Source: JAWHTC01 sp032586155
Lineage (GTDB): Bacteria; Pseudomonadota; Alphaproteobacteria; Rhodobacterales; Rhodobacteraceae
Assembly (NCBI RefSeq): GCF_032586155.1
Contig: NZ_JAWHTC010000004.1
Location: 124,001-188,000, forward strand
Direction: 5' to 3'
Length of the DNA stretch: 64,000 nt
Position numbers and translations under genes: made by a program. Each line of letters starts with the position of its first letter. Position 1 is the stretch's first letter. A model generated the notes under the pieces. That model was not told the DNA's origin, made no database searches, and worked only from the letters and a program-made list of their open reading frames with translations. Positions 8,526-15,500 of the stretch are shown here, one piece after another.

Positions 8526-9122
8526 ATGCCTATGGGGGGTTATGTTGCTCGTTTTCAGAAATTCTGGGATCGCAAGTTCGGGAGATGTGCGAAATGCATG
8601 CGGTTGGCGTTTCTTTCGGCTGTGTCGGGTTGGGGCGCATTGGGGCTGGCGATGGCGTTGGGGCTGGGTTCGGTCGTTCACGCGGGTTTGCTGGTTCTGA
8701 GCCTTGGGCTGACGGTTCTGGTGGTCGCGCATGTTGCTACATTTGCGGCGCGTCAGACCCGGCAGGTGATCCGGACATCAAGAGGCGAGACGGTCAGGAT
8801 CGGCGCGCATGCCGCGCTGCCCGTGGCCGAAACGGTCGTGAAGACAATGTCGCGGCGGCAGATCATCGGGCTGGCGTTGAGATATGCGGCGGTGGCCGGG
8901 GGGGCGACGCTGGGCCTGACACAAAGGGCACAGGCCGCCTGTGGCGATTGCGCCGCCACGTTCGGCGCCGGGTATTACGATTGCATCACGCATTTCTGCA
9001 ATAATGTCGGCCAGACGTGCTGCCCGCCGGGTTACCCGTATCTGAACCACTGTGACTGTATCTGCTACGACGGCACGGGGTTTGACTGTAACAGCTATTC
9101 GAACTGCAACTATTGCGGTTGA
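8526..9122 (+). CDS. Membrane protein with internal twin-arginine segment and 12-cysteine tail
   Basis: A 198-residue protein of unknown function with three parts. Residues 1-75 hold a CAKC motif (C21, C24) and two membrane segments. A linker leads to SRRQIIGLALR (109-119), a hydrophobic stretch and AQAA (135-138), which look like a twin-arginine signal with a cleavage site but lie inside the protein. The tail (139-198) has twelve cysteines in sixty residues, including TCCPPGYPY and CDCICYDG, with no Trp. Start ATG 8526 (or 8532) follows a purine-rich AAGGGGGG. Disulfide- or metal-rich folding is likely; the function is unknown. Confidence 0.65.
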   Translation: MPMGGYVARFQKFWDRKFGRCAKCMRLAFLSAVSGWGALGLAMALGLGSVVHAGLLVLSLGLTVLVVAHVATFAARQTRQVIRTSRGETVRIGAHAALPVAETVVKTMSRRQIIGLALRYAAVAGGATLGLTQRAQAACGDCAATFGAGYYDCITHFCNNVGQTCCPPGYPYLNHCDCICYDGTGFDCNSYSNCNYCG

Positions 9123-9159
9123 GCCCGCGCCGAATTGATCTGGCGGGTGGCGAGGTGTT

Positions 9160-9210
9160 CGGTGGGGGCCAGCCCCCACACCCCCGGGATATTTCTGGCA
9201 AAAGGAAGGG
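9160..9210 (-). repeat. Dispersed intergenic element, short copy
   Basis: Carries a GGGGGCCAGCCCCC hairpin and the shared tail CCCGGGATATTTCTGGCAAA, as in the copies at 331-419 and 52924-53011, but lacks the CTTTCGAATTGC part. Read on the minus strand it begins about 12 bases after the stop codon of the gene at 9222-9992, consistent with a 3'-end element. Confidence 0.65.
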
Positions 9211-9221
9211 GTGGGTTGGGC

Positions 9222-9992
9222 TCAGAGCTGGCGTAAAAAGTTCGCACACATGGCCGGTGTGGCACGCAGGCCTTCGAAGAAATCTTCCGGTTTGGCCATG
9301 GCATGGGCCTTGTCGGTCATGGCAATGCAGGTGGTGATATCATCGAAAGACCAGTAGATCAGCACGCCGGGATCAGGGGCGTGGAGGGCGCCTATCCAGC
9401 CTTTCCATTCGGGGTTTTGTAGCCGGTTGAAGGGGCGATCCTTTGCGAGCGCCCGGACGGCGAGCGGGGCTTTGTCCCAGCGGAACTCGTTATAGGCGGT
9501 GACCTGGTCCAGACCGAGCGCCGAGAGAAACGCGCCGATCGCGGATTCCATCACCATGGGCATCTGGTTTTCGTCAGGCAGGAACCAGGCGTTGCGTTCG
9601 GTATAATCCAAGATGCGCTGTTGCAGGGTGCGGTATGCGTCCTGAAAACCAAGGACGGAGATCAGCCAAAGGGCGATGGCGAAGTCCTTGAATGGCGCGT
9701 CGGGGGCGACGTGGCTGTGAAGATCGGACCAGCGCAGGGTTTCAGATTGTTGCTTTTCCCAGGTGAAGAAGTCGAACGCGTCATAGGCGTTTGCCTCATG
9801 GTCTGTCGAGACCCAGAGGGTGCCGTCGTCGTCACTGGTTGTTTTGAGCGATTGACCGGGGGGAACCGGGACACGAAACAGCGGGTTGAAGGCAAAGAAA
9901 ACGTGGTCAAAGACGCCGCGCCAGTGGTCGAGCAGCGGGGTGTCAAACGGCGCTTCGGCGATCTCTATCGGGGGAGGAGCGGCTTTTCGCAT
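9222..9992 (-). CDS. Hypothetical protein downstream of leuA
   Basis: A 256-residue soluble-looking protein without signal peptide or membrane segments, rich in aromatic residues (for example FDHVFFAFNPLF and YWSFDDITTC). I do not recognise the family. It lies 42 bases after leuA on the same strand but a strong hairpin separates them, and no good ribosome-binding site precedes ATG 9992, so the start may be further in. Codon usage resembles the neighbours. There is no sequence basis for linking it to leucine synthesis. Confidence 0.6.
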   Translation of the reverse strand: MRKAAPPPIEIAEAPFDTPLLDHWRGVFDHVFFAFNPLFRVPVPPGQSLKTTSDDDGTLWVSTDHEANAYDAFDFFTWEKQQSETLRWSDLHSHVAPDAPFKDFAIALWLISVLGFQDAYRTLQQRILDYTERNAWFLPDENQMPMVMESAIGAFLSALGLDQVTAYNEFRWDKAPLAVRALAKDRPFNRLQNPEWKGWIGALHAPDPGVLIYWSFDDITTCIAMTDKAHAMAKPEDFFEGLRATPAMCANFLRQL

Positions 9993-10002
9993 GCTAAGGG
10001 AG

Positions 10003-10027
10003 CCGGCGGGGTTTTGAACCCCGCCGG
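10003..10027 (-). terminator. Hairpin after leuA
   Basis: Perfect 11-bp stem CCGGCGGGGTT / AACCCCGCCGG with a three-base loop, starting just after the leuA stop on the minus strand. There is no clear U run, so it may be an imperfect terminator or a processing hairpin. Confidence 0.65.
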
Positions 10028-10034
10028 GGCACTA

Positions 10035-11603
10035 TCAGGTCATGTCGCGGTAACTGATCTCTTTCTCGTCCTGTCCGAGCTTGTCACGGCGCACCAGCAG
10101 GCGGTTGAGCGCATGGATATAGGCCTTGGCCGAGGCCACGACCGTATCGGTATCAGCAGATTGGCCGGTGGCGATGTTGCCGCCTTCCTCGAGCCGGACG
10201 GACACGGTGGCCTGGGCGTCGGTGCCCTCGGTCACGGCGTGGACCTGGTAAAGTTCCAGATGTGCCGTGTTGGGATGTAATTTGCGGATCGCGCGGAAGG
10301 CCGCATCGACCGGGCCGTCGCCCTTTTCGATGGCGGTTTTCTCGTCCCCGTTGATCGACATGACAAGGGTCGCATCCGCAGGGCCGCCGGTGCCGCAGAC
10401 GACGCGCAGCGTCACCAGCTTGAGCGCATCGTTCTCTTCGCTTTCACCCACCCGCATCAGCGCGACGATATCGTCGTCGAACACCTCTTTCTTGCGATCG
10501 GCCAGATCCTTGAACCGGACGAACAGGTCCTTCAACTGGTTGTCGCCGATATCGAATCCCAGATGCTCCAGCTTGTCACGCAGCGCGGCGCGGCCCGAGT
10601 GTTTGCCCAGCGGCAGCGAGGTGCCGGAGAGGCCGATATCCTCGGGGCGCATGATCTCGAAGTTCTCGGGGTTCTTCAGCATGCCGTCCTGGTGAATACC
10701 GCTTTCGTGGGCAAAGGCGTTCTTGCCAACGATGGCCTTGTTGAACTGCACAGCAAAGCCCGAGACCGTGGCGACACGGCGTGAGATTGCCATGATCTTG
10801 GTGGTGTCGATGCCGGTATGCCATGGCATGATGTCATGGCGGGTCTTCATCGCCATGACCACCTCTTCCAGGGCGGTGTTGCCGGCGCGTTCACCCAGCC
10901 CGTTGATGGTGCATTCGATCTGACGTGCGCCGCCGGCCACAGCGGCCAGTGAATTGGCCGTGGCCATGCCCAGATCATTGTGACAGTGGGTGGCGAAAAT
11001 CACCTCGTCCGCGCCGGGCACGGTGTCGATCAGGCGTTTGATCAAGTCGGCAGATTCCACCGGCGCGGTATATCCCACGGTGTCGGGGATGTTGATTGTG
11101 CTGGCGCCGGCCTTGATCGCGATCTCGATCACCCGGCAGAGGTAGTCCCATTCAGTACGGGTGGCATCCATCGGCGACCATTGCACATTTTCACAGAGGT
11201 TGCGCGCGTGGGTCACGGTTTCATCGATCAGGTCGGCCATCTCATCCATCGTCAGGTTGGGGATCTGACGGTGCAGCGGTGAGGTGCCGATGAAGGTGTG
11301 AATGCGCGGGCGCTCGGCATTGCGCACGGCCTCGAAGCAGCGGTCGATATCCTTGGCATTGGCGCGGGCCAGGCCACAGATCACCGAATTCTTCGAGCGT
11401 TGGGCAATCTCGCTGACGGCGCGGAAATCGCCCTCAGACGCGATGGGAAAGCCCGCCTCGATGATGTCGACGCCCATGTCGTCGAGCATCTCGGCGATTT
11501 CCAGCTTTTCCTCGTGGGTCATGGTGGCGCCGGGGGATTGTTCGCCGTCGCGCAGGGTCGTGTCGAAAATCAAGACGCGGTCTTGGGAAATCTTGTCAGT
11601 CAT
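10035..11603 (-). CDS. leuA: 2-isopropylmalate synthase
   Basis: A 522-residue enzyme that condenses acetyl-CoA with 2-oxoisovalerate, the first committed step of leucine synthesis. Visible motifs are the DRE-TIM start VLIFDTTLRDGEQSPG, the metal site in THCHNDLGMA, and GxGERAGN (NGLGERAGNTALEE). The C-terminal LeuA dimer domain for leucine feedback (from about residue 380) is present, so this is the long form. ATG 11603 is preceded by AAGAGAC. Upstream lie a leader peptide with leucine codons and stem-loops, suggesting attenuation in addition to feedback inhibition. Confidence 0.97.
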   Translation of the reverse strand: MTDKISQDRVLIFDTTLRDGEQSPGATMTHEEKLEIAEMLDDMGVDIIEAGFPIASEGDFRAVSEIAQRSKNSVICGLARANAKDIDRCFEAVRNAERPRIHTFIGTSPLHRQIPNLTMDEMADLIDETVTHARNLCENVQWSPMDATRTEWDYLCRVIEIAIKAGASTINIPDTVGYTAPVESADLIKRLIDTVPGADEVIFATHCHNDLGMATANSLAAVAGGARQIECTINGLGERAGNTALEEVVMAMKTRHDIMPWHTGIDTTKIMAISRRVATVSGFAVQFNKAIVGKNAFAHESGIHQDGMLKNPENFEIMRPEDIGLSGTSLPLGKHSGRAALRDKLEHLGFDIGDNQLKDLFVRFKDLADRKKEVFDDDIVALMRVGESEENDALKLVTLRVVCGTGGPADATLVMSINGDEKTAIEKGDGPVDAAFRAIRKLHPNTAHLELYQVHAVTEGTDAQATVSVRLEEGGNIATGQSADTDTVVASAKAYIHALNRLLVRRDKLGQDEKEISYRDMT

Positions 11604-11629
11604 TTTGGGTCTCTTTTCTCTTATCCTTA

Positions 11630-11692
11630 AGCCTTTGGCGCAAAAGCTATGCATCCTCTGAGCGCCCGCGCCGAAAGAGGCACGCTCAGAGG
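11630..11692 (-). promoter_or_regulatory. Putative leuA attenuator stem-loops
   Basis: Two structures on the minus strand lie between the leader peptide and leuA. The first is a perfect 10-bp stem, CCTCTGAGCG (minus strand, 11692-11683) with CGCTCAGAGG (11664-11655); the leader's TGA stop sits inside its first arm, so a ribosome reaching the stop would disrupt it. The second is AGCTTTTG/CAAAGGCT (11648-11641 with 11637-11630) with a three-base loop. This matches translation-coupled attenuation logic, but which stem is the terminator is not clear because no long U run follows. Confidence 0.6.
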
Positions 11693-11775
11693 CGGCTAAG
11701 GATTAGAAGCAGCGACGGGCCAGCGGCACGCGGGGTGCGCGGTGTGGCGAAAGGGATATGTCGCTGGGTCATCAT
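11686..11775 (-). CDS. leuL: Leucine-rich leader peptide of leuA
   Basis: A 29-codon reading frame starting with two ATG codons (11775 and 11772) and ending with TGA at 11686. The last nine residues are SLLLILSRL, with leucine codons CTG CTT CTA ATC CTT and a final CTC just before the stop. The stop is embedded in the first arm of a stem-loop in front of leuA. This is the classic layout of an amino-acid attenuator leader: low charged Leu-tRNA stalls the ribosome at the Leu run. No clear Shine-Dalgarno sequence is visible. Transcription of the region is inferred. Confidence 0.7.
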   Translation of the reverse strand: MMTQRHIPFATPRTPRAAGPSLLLILSRL

Positions 11776-11837
11776 GGCAGCAGGTTATAGGCGATGGGCC
11801 GGGAAGATAAAGGAAAAAATATGCGGGATGCGGCGGG

Positions 11838-12185
11838 TCAGCCGGCGCTGCGCCCTTTTGGGCCGCTATAGGCCCGCTCGATCCGGGCGACGCGCAGTTC
11901 GTAATGCGCGTACCAGCGTTCGATCCCCATCGCCTGGGCGGCGAGATGTTTGGCGTTAGCCTTCCAGTCGGCAATGCTGGCCTCATCGTCCCAGTAAGAC
12001 ACGGTGATGCCGAACCCCGATTTGTCGCGGGTGGTCTCGGCGCCCAGGCAGCCGGGATGCTCCATCGCAAGCTCGAACATCCGCGCGCCCATCTCGGCAT
12101 AGCCGGTGTCATCGTCGCTGAGCTGGTTGGAGAAGATCACTGCATAGTAATGCGGTGACGGGGTTTTGGCGAAGCGGTCGTTCAT
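11838..12185 (-). CDS. Antibiotic biosynthesis monooxygenase-domain (ABM/dimeric barrel) protein
   Basis: A 115-residue protein with the small ferredoxin-like ABM fold pattern: YYAVIFSNQL (strand 1), a helix with MGARMFELAMEHPGCLG, then GFGITVSYWDDEASIADWKAN, where the strand followed by W and the SYW..E.SI..WK motif are family hallmarks. Such proteins act on small aromatic or haem-like ligands or serve unknown roles; no substrate is evident. The start ATG 12185 (MNDRF) follows GGGAAA. It is divergent from the sqr gene, sharing a 239-base intergenic region. Confidence 0.8.
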   Translation of the reverse strand: MNDRFAKTPSPHYYAVIFSNQLSDDDTGYAEMGARMFELAMEHPGCLGAETTRDKSGFGITVSYWDDEASIADWKANAKHLAAQAMGIERWYAHYELRVARIERAYSGPKGRSAG

Positions 12186-12257
12186 TGTGGTTTCCCGGTG
12201 GGTTGCAGTTGGCGTGATGATGCACGCAGGCGCGAAACAGGCAATGGCCGGGCGAAT

Positions 12258-12277
12258 ATATTCACAGATAGCAATAT
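12258..12277. promoter_or_regulatory. Candidate ArsR-type operator upstream of sqr
   Basis: Perfect inverted repeat ATATT-N10-AATAT in an AT-rich patch between the divergent ABM and sqr genes. The inner part reads ATTC-N8-CAAT, one base off the ATTC-N8-GAAT that I remember for the sulfide-responsive repressor SqrR of Rhodobacter. No regulator gene is adjacent. Confidence 0.4.
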
Positions 12278-12333
12278 GTCGCATACCATTGTGTGCAATT
12301 GGGGCGTATCCTTGGCGCAAGCGCCGCGCATGT

Positions 12334-12379
12334 AGGGCAAGGCTTTGTTTTTGTATAGGGCAAGGCTTTGTTTTTATAT
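12334..12379 (+). repeat. Tandem 23-bp duplication in the sqr upstream region
   Basis: Two abutting 23-base copies (12334-12356 and 12357-12379) begin AGGGCAAGGCTTTG and differ at one base near their ends (TTTTTGTAT versus TTTTTATAT). The second ends 45 bases before the sqr ATG. Each copy may carry a -10-like TATA element, so the duplication may double a promoter or spacer. Confidence 0.8.
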
Positions 12380-12424
12380 CAATTTGCACTTGCAGCGGGC
12401 AACCGCTGCATGAAGGAGGATTCC

Positions 12425-13696
12425 ATGGCACATATCGTTGTTCTTGGCGGGGGGCTTGGAGGTACTATCCAAGCTTATGAGCTAAAGGAATCGCTGTCGA
12501 AAAACGACACGGTCACGCTGATTTCGAACAAGCCCTATTTCCAGTTCACCCCGTCGAACCCCTGGGCTGGCGTGGGCTGGCGCAAGAAAGACGATATCAT
12601 CGTTGACCTGGACCCGGTGATGAAGCGCCGCGGCATCGGCTTTATCTGCGATGGCTGTGTCGGGTTGGACCCAGAGGCCAACCAACTGACGCTGGAGAGC
12701 GGGCGCACGGTCGACTATGATTATCTGGTGATTGCGACCGGGCCTGACCTCGCCTTTGACGAGATCGAAGGGTTTGGACCCGATGCCCATACCTCGTCGG
12801 TGTGCCATGTCGAGCACGCGGAAATCTCGGGCGACAACTGGGAGGATTTCTGCGCCGATCCCGGCCCGATCGTGATTGGCGCGGTGCAGGGGGCGAGCTG
12901 CTTTGGTCCGGCCTACGAATACCTGATGACGATCGAGACCGATCTGCGTCGTCGCAAGATCCGCCACAAGGTGCCGATGACCTTTGTCTCATCAGAGCCT
13001 TATGTCGGCCACCTGGGCCTGGGCGGCGTGGGCGATACCAAGGGAATGCTGGAATCGATCCTGCGGGACCGCGACATCAACTGGGTGATCAACGCCAAGA
13101 CCGACAAGTTCACCGAGGACGCGGTGCATATCACCGAGTTCACCGAGGATGGCGAAGAGAAGGCCAAGCACGAGATACCGGCGAAATACAAGATGTTCCT
13201 GCCGGCGTTCCGCGGTATTCCCGCGCTGATGGGGATCGAGGGCCTGGTCAATCCGCGCGGCTTTGTCATCACCGACGAATATCAGCGCAACCCGAAATAC
13301 CCCAATATTTTTGGCATCGGCGTCTGTATCGCTATTGCCCCGCCGGTGGCGACTCCGGTGCCGACGGGCGTGCCGAAGACCGGGTTCATGATTGAATCGA
13401 TGGTCACCGCGACGGCGCATAACATCCCGCGTATCCTTGCCGGGGGAGAGCCGAACGAGAAACCAACCTGGAACGCGCTGTGCCTGGCCGATTTCGGCGA
13501 CCGTGGGGCGGCGTTTTTAGCGATGCCGCAGATCCCGCCGCGCAACGTCAACTGGTCCGGTCAGGGCAAGTGGGTGCACTGGGCCAAACTGGCGTTTGAG
13601 TGGTATTTCATCCGCAAGGTGAAGAAGGGCGTTTCCGAGCCGTGGTATGAAAAGACCATCATGAAGATGATGAAGGTCAACAAGCTGGAAGGCTGA
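12425..13696 (+). CDS. sqr: Sulfide:quinone oxidoreductase-family flavoprotein
   Basis: A 423-residue FAD enzyme of the disulfide reductase superfamily. The N terminus has the dinucleotide fold VVLGGGLGGTIQAYEL, followed by the ATG motif YLVIATGPD. Cysteines in GASCFGPAYEY and FGIGVCIAI are placed like the redox pair of sulfide:quinone reductases, and the C terminus (WVHWAKLAFEWYFIRKVKKG) is an amphipathic, basic membrane-binding tail. It should pass electrons from sulfide to ubiquinone at the inner membrane. ATG 12425 has an excellent AAGGAGGA. The exact SQR type cannot be fixed by eye. Confidence 0.85.
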   Translation: MAHIVVLGGGLGGTIQAYELKESLSKNDTVTLISNKPYFQFTPSNPWAGVGWRKKDDIIVDLDPVMKRRGIGFICDGCVGLDPEANQLTLESGRTVDYDYLVIATGPDLAFDEIEGFGPDAHTSSVCHVEHAEISGDNWEDFCADPGPIVIGAVQGASCFGPAYEYLMTIETDLRRRKIRHKVPMTFVSSEPYVGHLGLGGVGDTKGMLESILRDRDINWVINAKTDKFTEDAVHITEFTEDGEEKAKHEIPAKYKMFLPAFRGIPALMGIEGLVNPRGFVITDEYQRNPKYPNIFGIGVCIAIAPPVATPVPTGVPKTGFMIESMVTATAHNIPRILAGGEPNEKPTWNALCLADFGDRGAAFLAMPQIPPRNVNWSGQGKWVHWAKLAFEWYFIRKVKKGVSEPWYEKTIMKMMKVNKLEG

Positions 13697-13712
13697 GTTT
13701 GGGTTTGTGCGT

Positions 13713-13736
13713 GGTGGGCAGATTGCCCACCCAACG
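13713..13736 (+). repeat. Short palindrome of the GGTGGG...CCCACC-CAACG family
   Basis: Stem GGTGGGCA / TGCCCACC with loop GAT followed by CAACG, 17 bases after the sqr stop. Similar hairpins followed by CTACG or CAACG occur at seven further places in the window. Confidence 0.7.
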
Positions 13737-13887
13737 AGATGGGCTTCCCGAGTGGGGCGTCCGTTTTGCTGTGTCCCTGCTGATTGGGCGAAAAATGCCC
13801 AAGCCCTGAAAAAATCCGGCCACATTTTGGCCCGGTTTTTCGAACAGAGTGTTTCCGAAAAGGCAGCAATTGCGCGCGGGGCAACGC

Positions 13888-15303
13888 ATGAACAGCGAGT
13901 TGAGAGACCGTTTGACCTTGTGGGTCGGGATCGCCATGGCGGCGGTTGCCGGTTTGACGCTGTTTTCCTGGGTTGCGCTATCGGCGCTGGTAGAACCCGG
14001 AGCCTTTGGTGCATCCGGGCGGCTGGCGTTGAACATGGCGTTCCTGCCGAGCCGGGTGCAGAAGGCCTGGGAAGAGGCGCTCGACAATATCACGGGGGAA
14101 GAGGCGATCCGGCATCTGGCGGTGCCGCGCCCCGAGATGGACATGACCGGATTTCGCCCGGTGACCATGGTGGATGGTTCGCAGCTGTCCGGGCTTATGG
14201 TGCGCGGCGACCTGGCCCGCGCCGACCGCGGTTGGCGGTTGCTGGGCGGTGCGATGCAGATCGAGGGCCGGGCCGAGAGTGCGGTGGCGCTCCTTGATCC
14301 CAACCTGACGGTGCAGCGGCTGTGGGTTCTGGACGAAGACGATGTGCAGGCGCAGGACAAGTCGCTGGCGTCGCGGCGGGTGCTGCACGGTCTGACCATG
14401 GAGCCGGAGAGCGGCGCGATCGTGTTCAACCTGGATTTCGGCTCCGCCGTGCAGAAACGCGATATGTGCAATCGCCCGATCTGGATTGCCGAAGGCAAGT
14501 ACCATCATTCGGTGATGCCGGTGGATGGCGGTATGGCTTATTGGACATTGCGCGACGACGGCTTTGCTACGCAGCACTTGTCCGGAGATCCGGCAACGCC
14601 GCACAACACCGGTTTCGTAAAACTGGATGCGGCCACCGGCGAGGTATTGCAGGAGTTCGGGCTGGAAGAGCTGATAGCGGCCAATCCCGGGCTGGGCGTG
14701 TTCGAGTTGGGCCGGGTCGACGAAGAAGAGGCACAAAGCAATGCTGCGGGCGTTGTTGGACGTTGGCGGCCGGATCCGATGCACTTCAACGATGCCGATC
14801 CGCTGCCGCCGCATCTGGCCGGGGCATTTCCGCAGTTCGAGGTTGGCGATCTTCTGGTGTCGGCCCGTAACATCAACACCGTTTTGGTCATCGACCCTGA
14901 CACCCTGAAGGTCAAATGGCATCAGACCGGAGGTTTCCTGCGGCAGCACGATCCGGATTGGCAGCCGGACGGCAGCATTTCGGTGTTCGATAATGGCATG
15001 GGCGCGGGGCAGAGTCGCATCCTGAAGATCGATGTGAGTTCCCATGGCATTAGCACTACTTATGATGACGGCGATTTTTATACCCGCGTGCGCGGCAAGC
15101 ACATGCGGACCGGGCGTGGCGACCTTGCCGTTGTCAGCCCGCAGCAGGGCCGGGCGTTCGAGATGGGCACCGGCGGCGCGCCGGTGCTGGAGTTTGTCAA
15201 CCTGATGCCGGGTTCGGACGACCGGAGTTTCGGCCTGAACGAGTACCAATGGCTGCCCGAGGGCGCCGTGAAAGCAGGAGATACAACATGCACAGGCAGC
15301 TAA
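13888..15303 (+). CDS. Membrane-anchored arylsulfotransferase (ASST) family protein
   Basis: A 471-residue protein with one N-terminal membrane segment (about 11-33) and a large exported domain. Family features are GKYHHSVMPVDGGMAYW (about 203-219), RPDPMHFNDADPLP, and QHDPDWQPDGSISVFDNG (about 353-370), matching arylsulfotransferase beta-propellers that move sulfate between phenolic compounds without PAPS in the periplasm. The start ATG 13888 is weakly supported; an upstream GTG at 13849 is possible. It overlaps the next small gene by 16 bases and begins a three-gene operon with a cytoplasmic-type sulfotransferase. Whether the catalytic His is conserved needs alignment. Confidence 0.8.
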   Translation: MNSELRDRLTLWVGIAMAAVAGLTLFSWVALSALVEPGAFGASGRLALNMAFLPSRVQKAWEEALDNITGEEAIRHLAVPRPEMDMTGFRPVTMVDGSQLSGLMVRGDLARADRGWRLLGGAMQIEGRAESAVALLDPNLTVQRLWVLDEDDVQAQDKSLASRRVLHGLTMEPESGAIVFNLDFGSAVQKRDMCNRPIWIAEGKYHHSVMPVDGGMAYWTLRDDGFATQHLSGDPATPHNTGFVKLDAATGEVLQEFGLEELIAANPGLGVFELGRVDEEEAQSNAAGVVGRWRPDPMHFNDADPLPPHLAGAFPQFEVGDLLVSARNINTVLVIDPDTLKVKWHQTGGFLRQHDPDWQPDGSISVFDNGMGAGQSRILKIDVSSHGISTTYDDGDFYTRVRGKHMRTGRGDLAVVSPQQGRAFEMGTGGAPVLEFVNLMPGSDDRSFGLNEYQWLPEGAVKAGDTTCTGS

Positions 15304-15500
15304 TTCCCGTAACCGCGATATTTGCACTGATCCCGGCGATGGCGCAGGCCTATATCGGGCCAGGCATGGGGCTGGGCGCGGTGGCGTCGCTTCTTGGACT
15401 GGTCGCCGTGTTCTTCATGGTGATGGTGGCCTTCATCTGGTTCCCGATCAAGCGACGGATCGCGCAGCGCCGCAAAGCGGCGGACGCAGAGGCGCAATGA
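15288..15500 (+). CDS. Small YIGPG-motif membrane protein
   Basis: A 70-residue protein with a cleavable-looking N terminus (MHRQLIPVTAIFALIPAMAQA), then YIGPGMGLGAVASLLG, one strong membrane segment and a basic, charged tail (KRRIAQRRKAADAEAQ). AGGAG at 15276-15280 sets the start. It overlaps both neighbours: 16 bases with the arylsulfotransferase gene and ATGA with the sulfotransferase gene. The tight coupling implies a partner role, possibly an assembly or membrane-docking subunit. No function is known to me. Confidence 0.75.
   Translation: MHRQLIPVTAIFALIPAMAQAYIGPGMGLGAVASLLGLVAVFFMVMVAFIWFPIKRRIAQRRKAADAEAQ

Noticed and set aside
8526..9122. Cys-rich tail as methylamine dehydrogenase light chain (MauA also has 12 Cys)
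   Set aside because: The tail is half the length of MauA, contains no Trp for the tryptophan tryptophylquinone cofactor, and no mau genes are near.
9222..9992. Toxin-immunity (PoNi/DUF1911-like) assignment for the gene after leuA
   Set aside because: Only a vague YWSFDD-like resemblance; no toxin gene nearby and no motif strong enough to claim.
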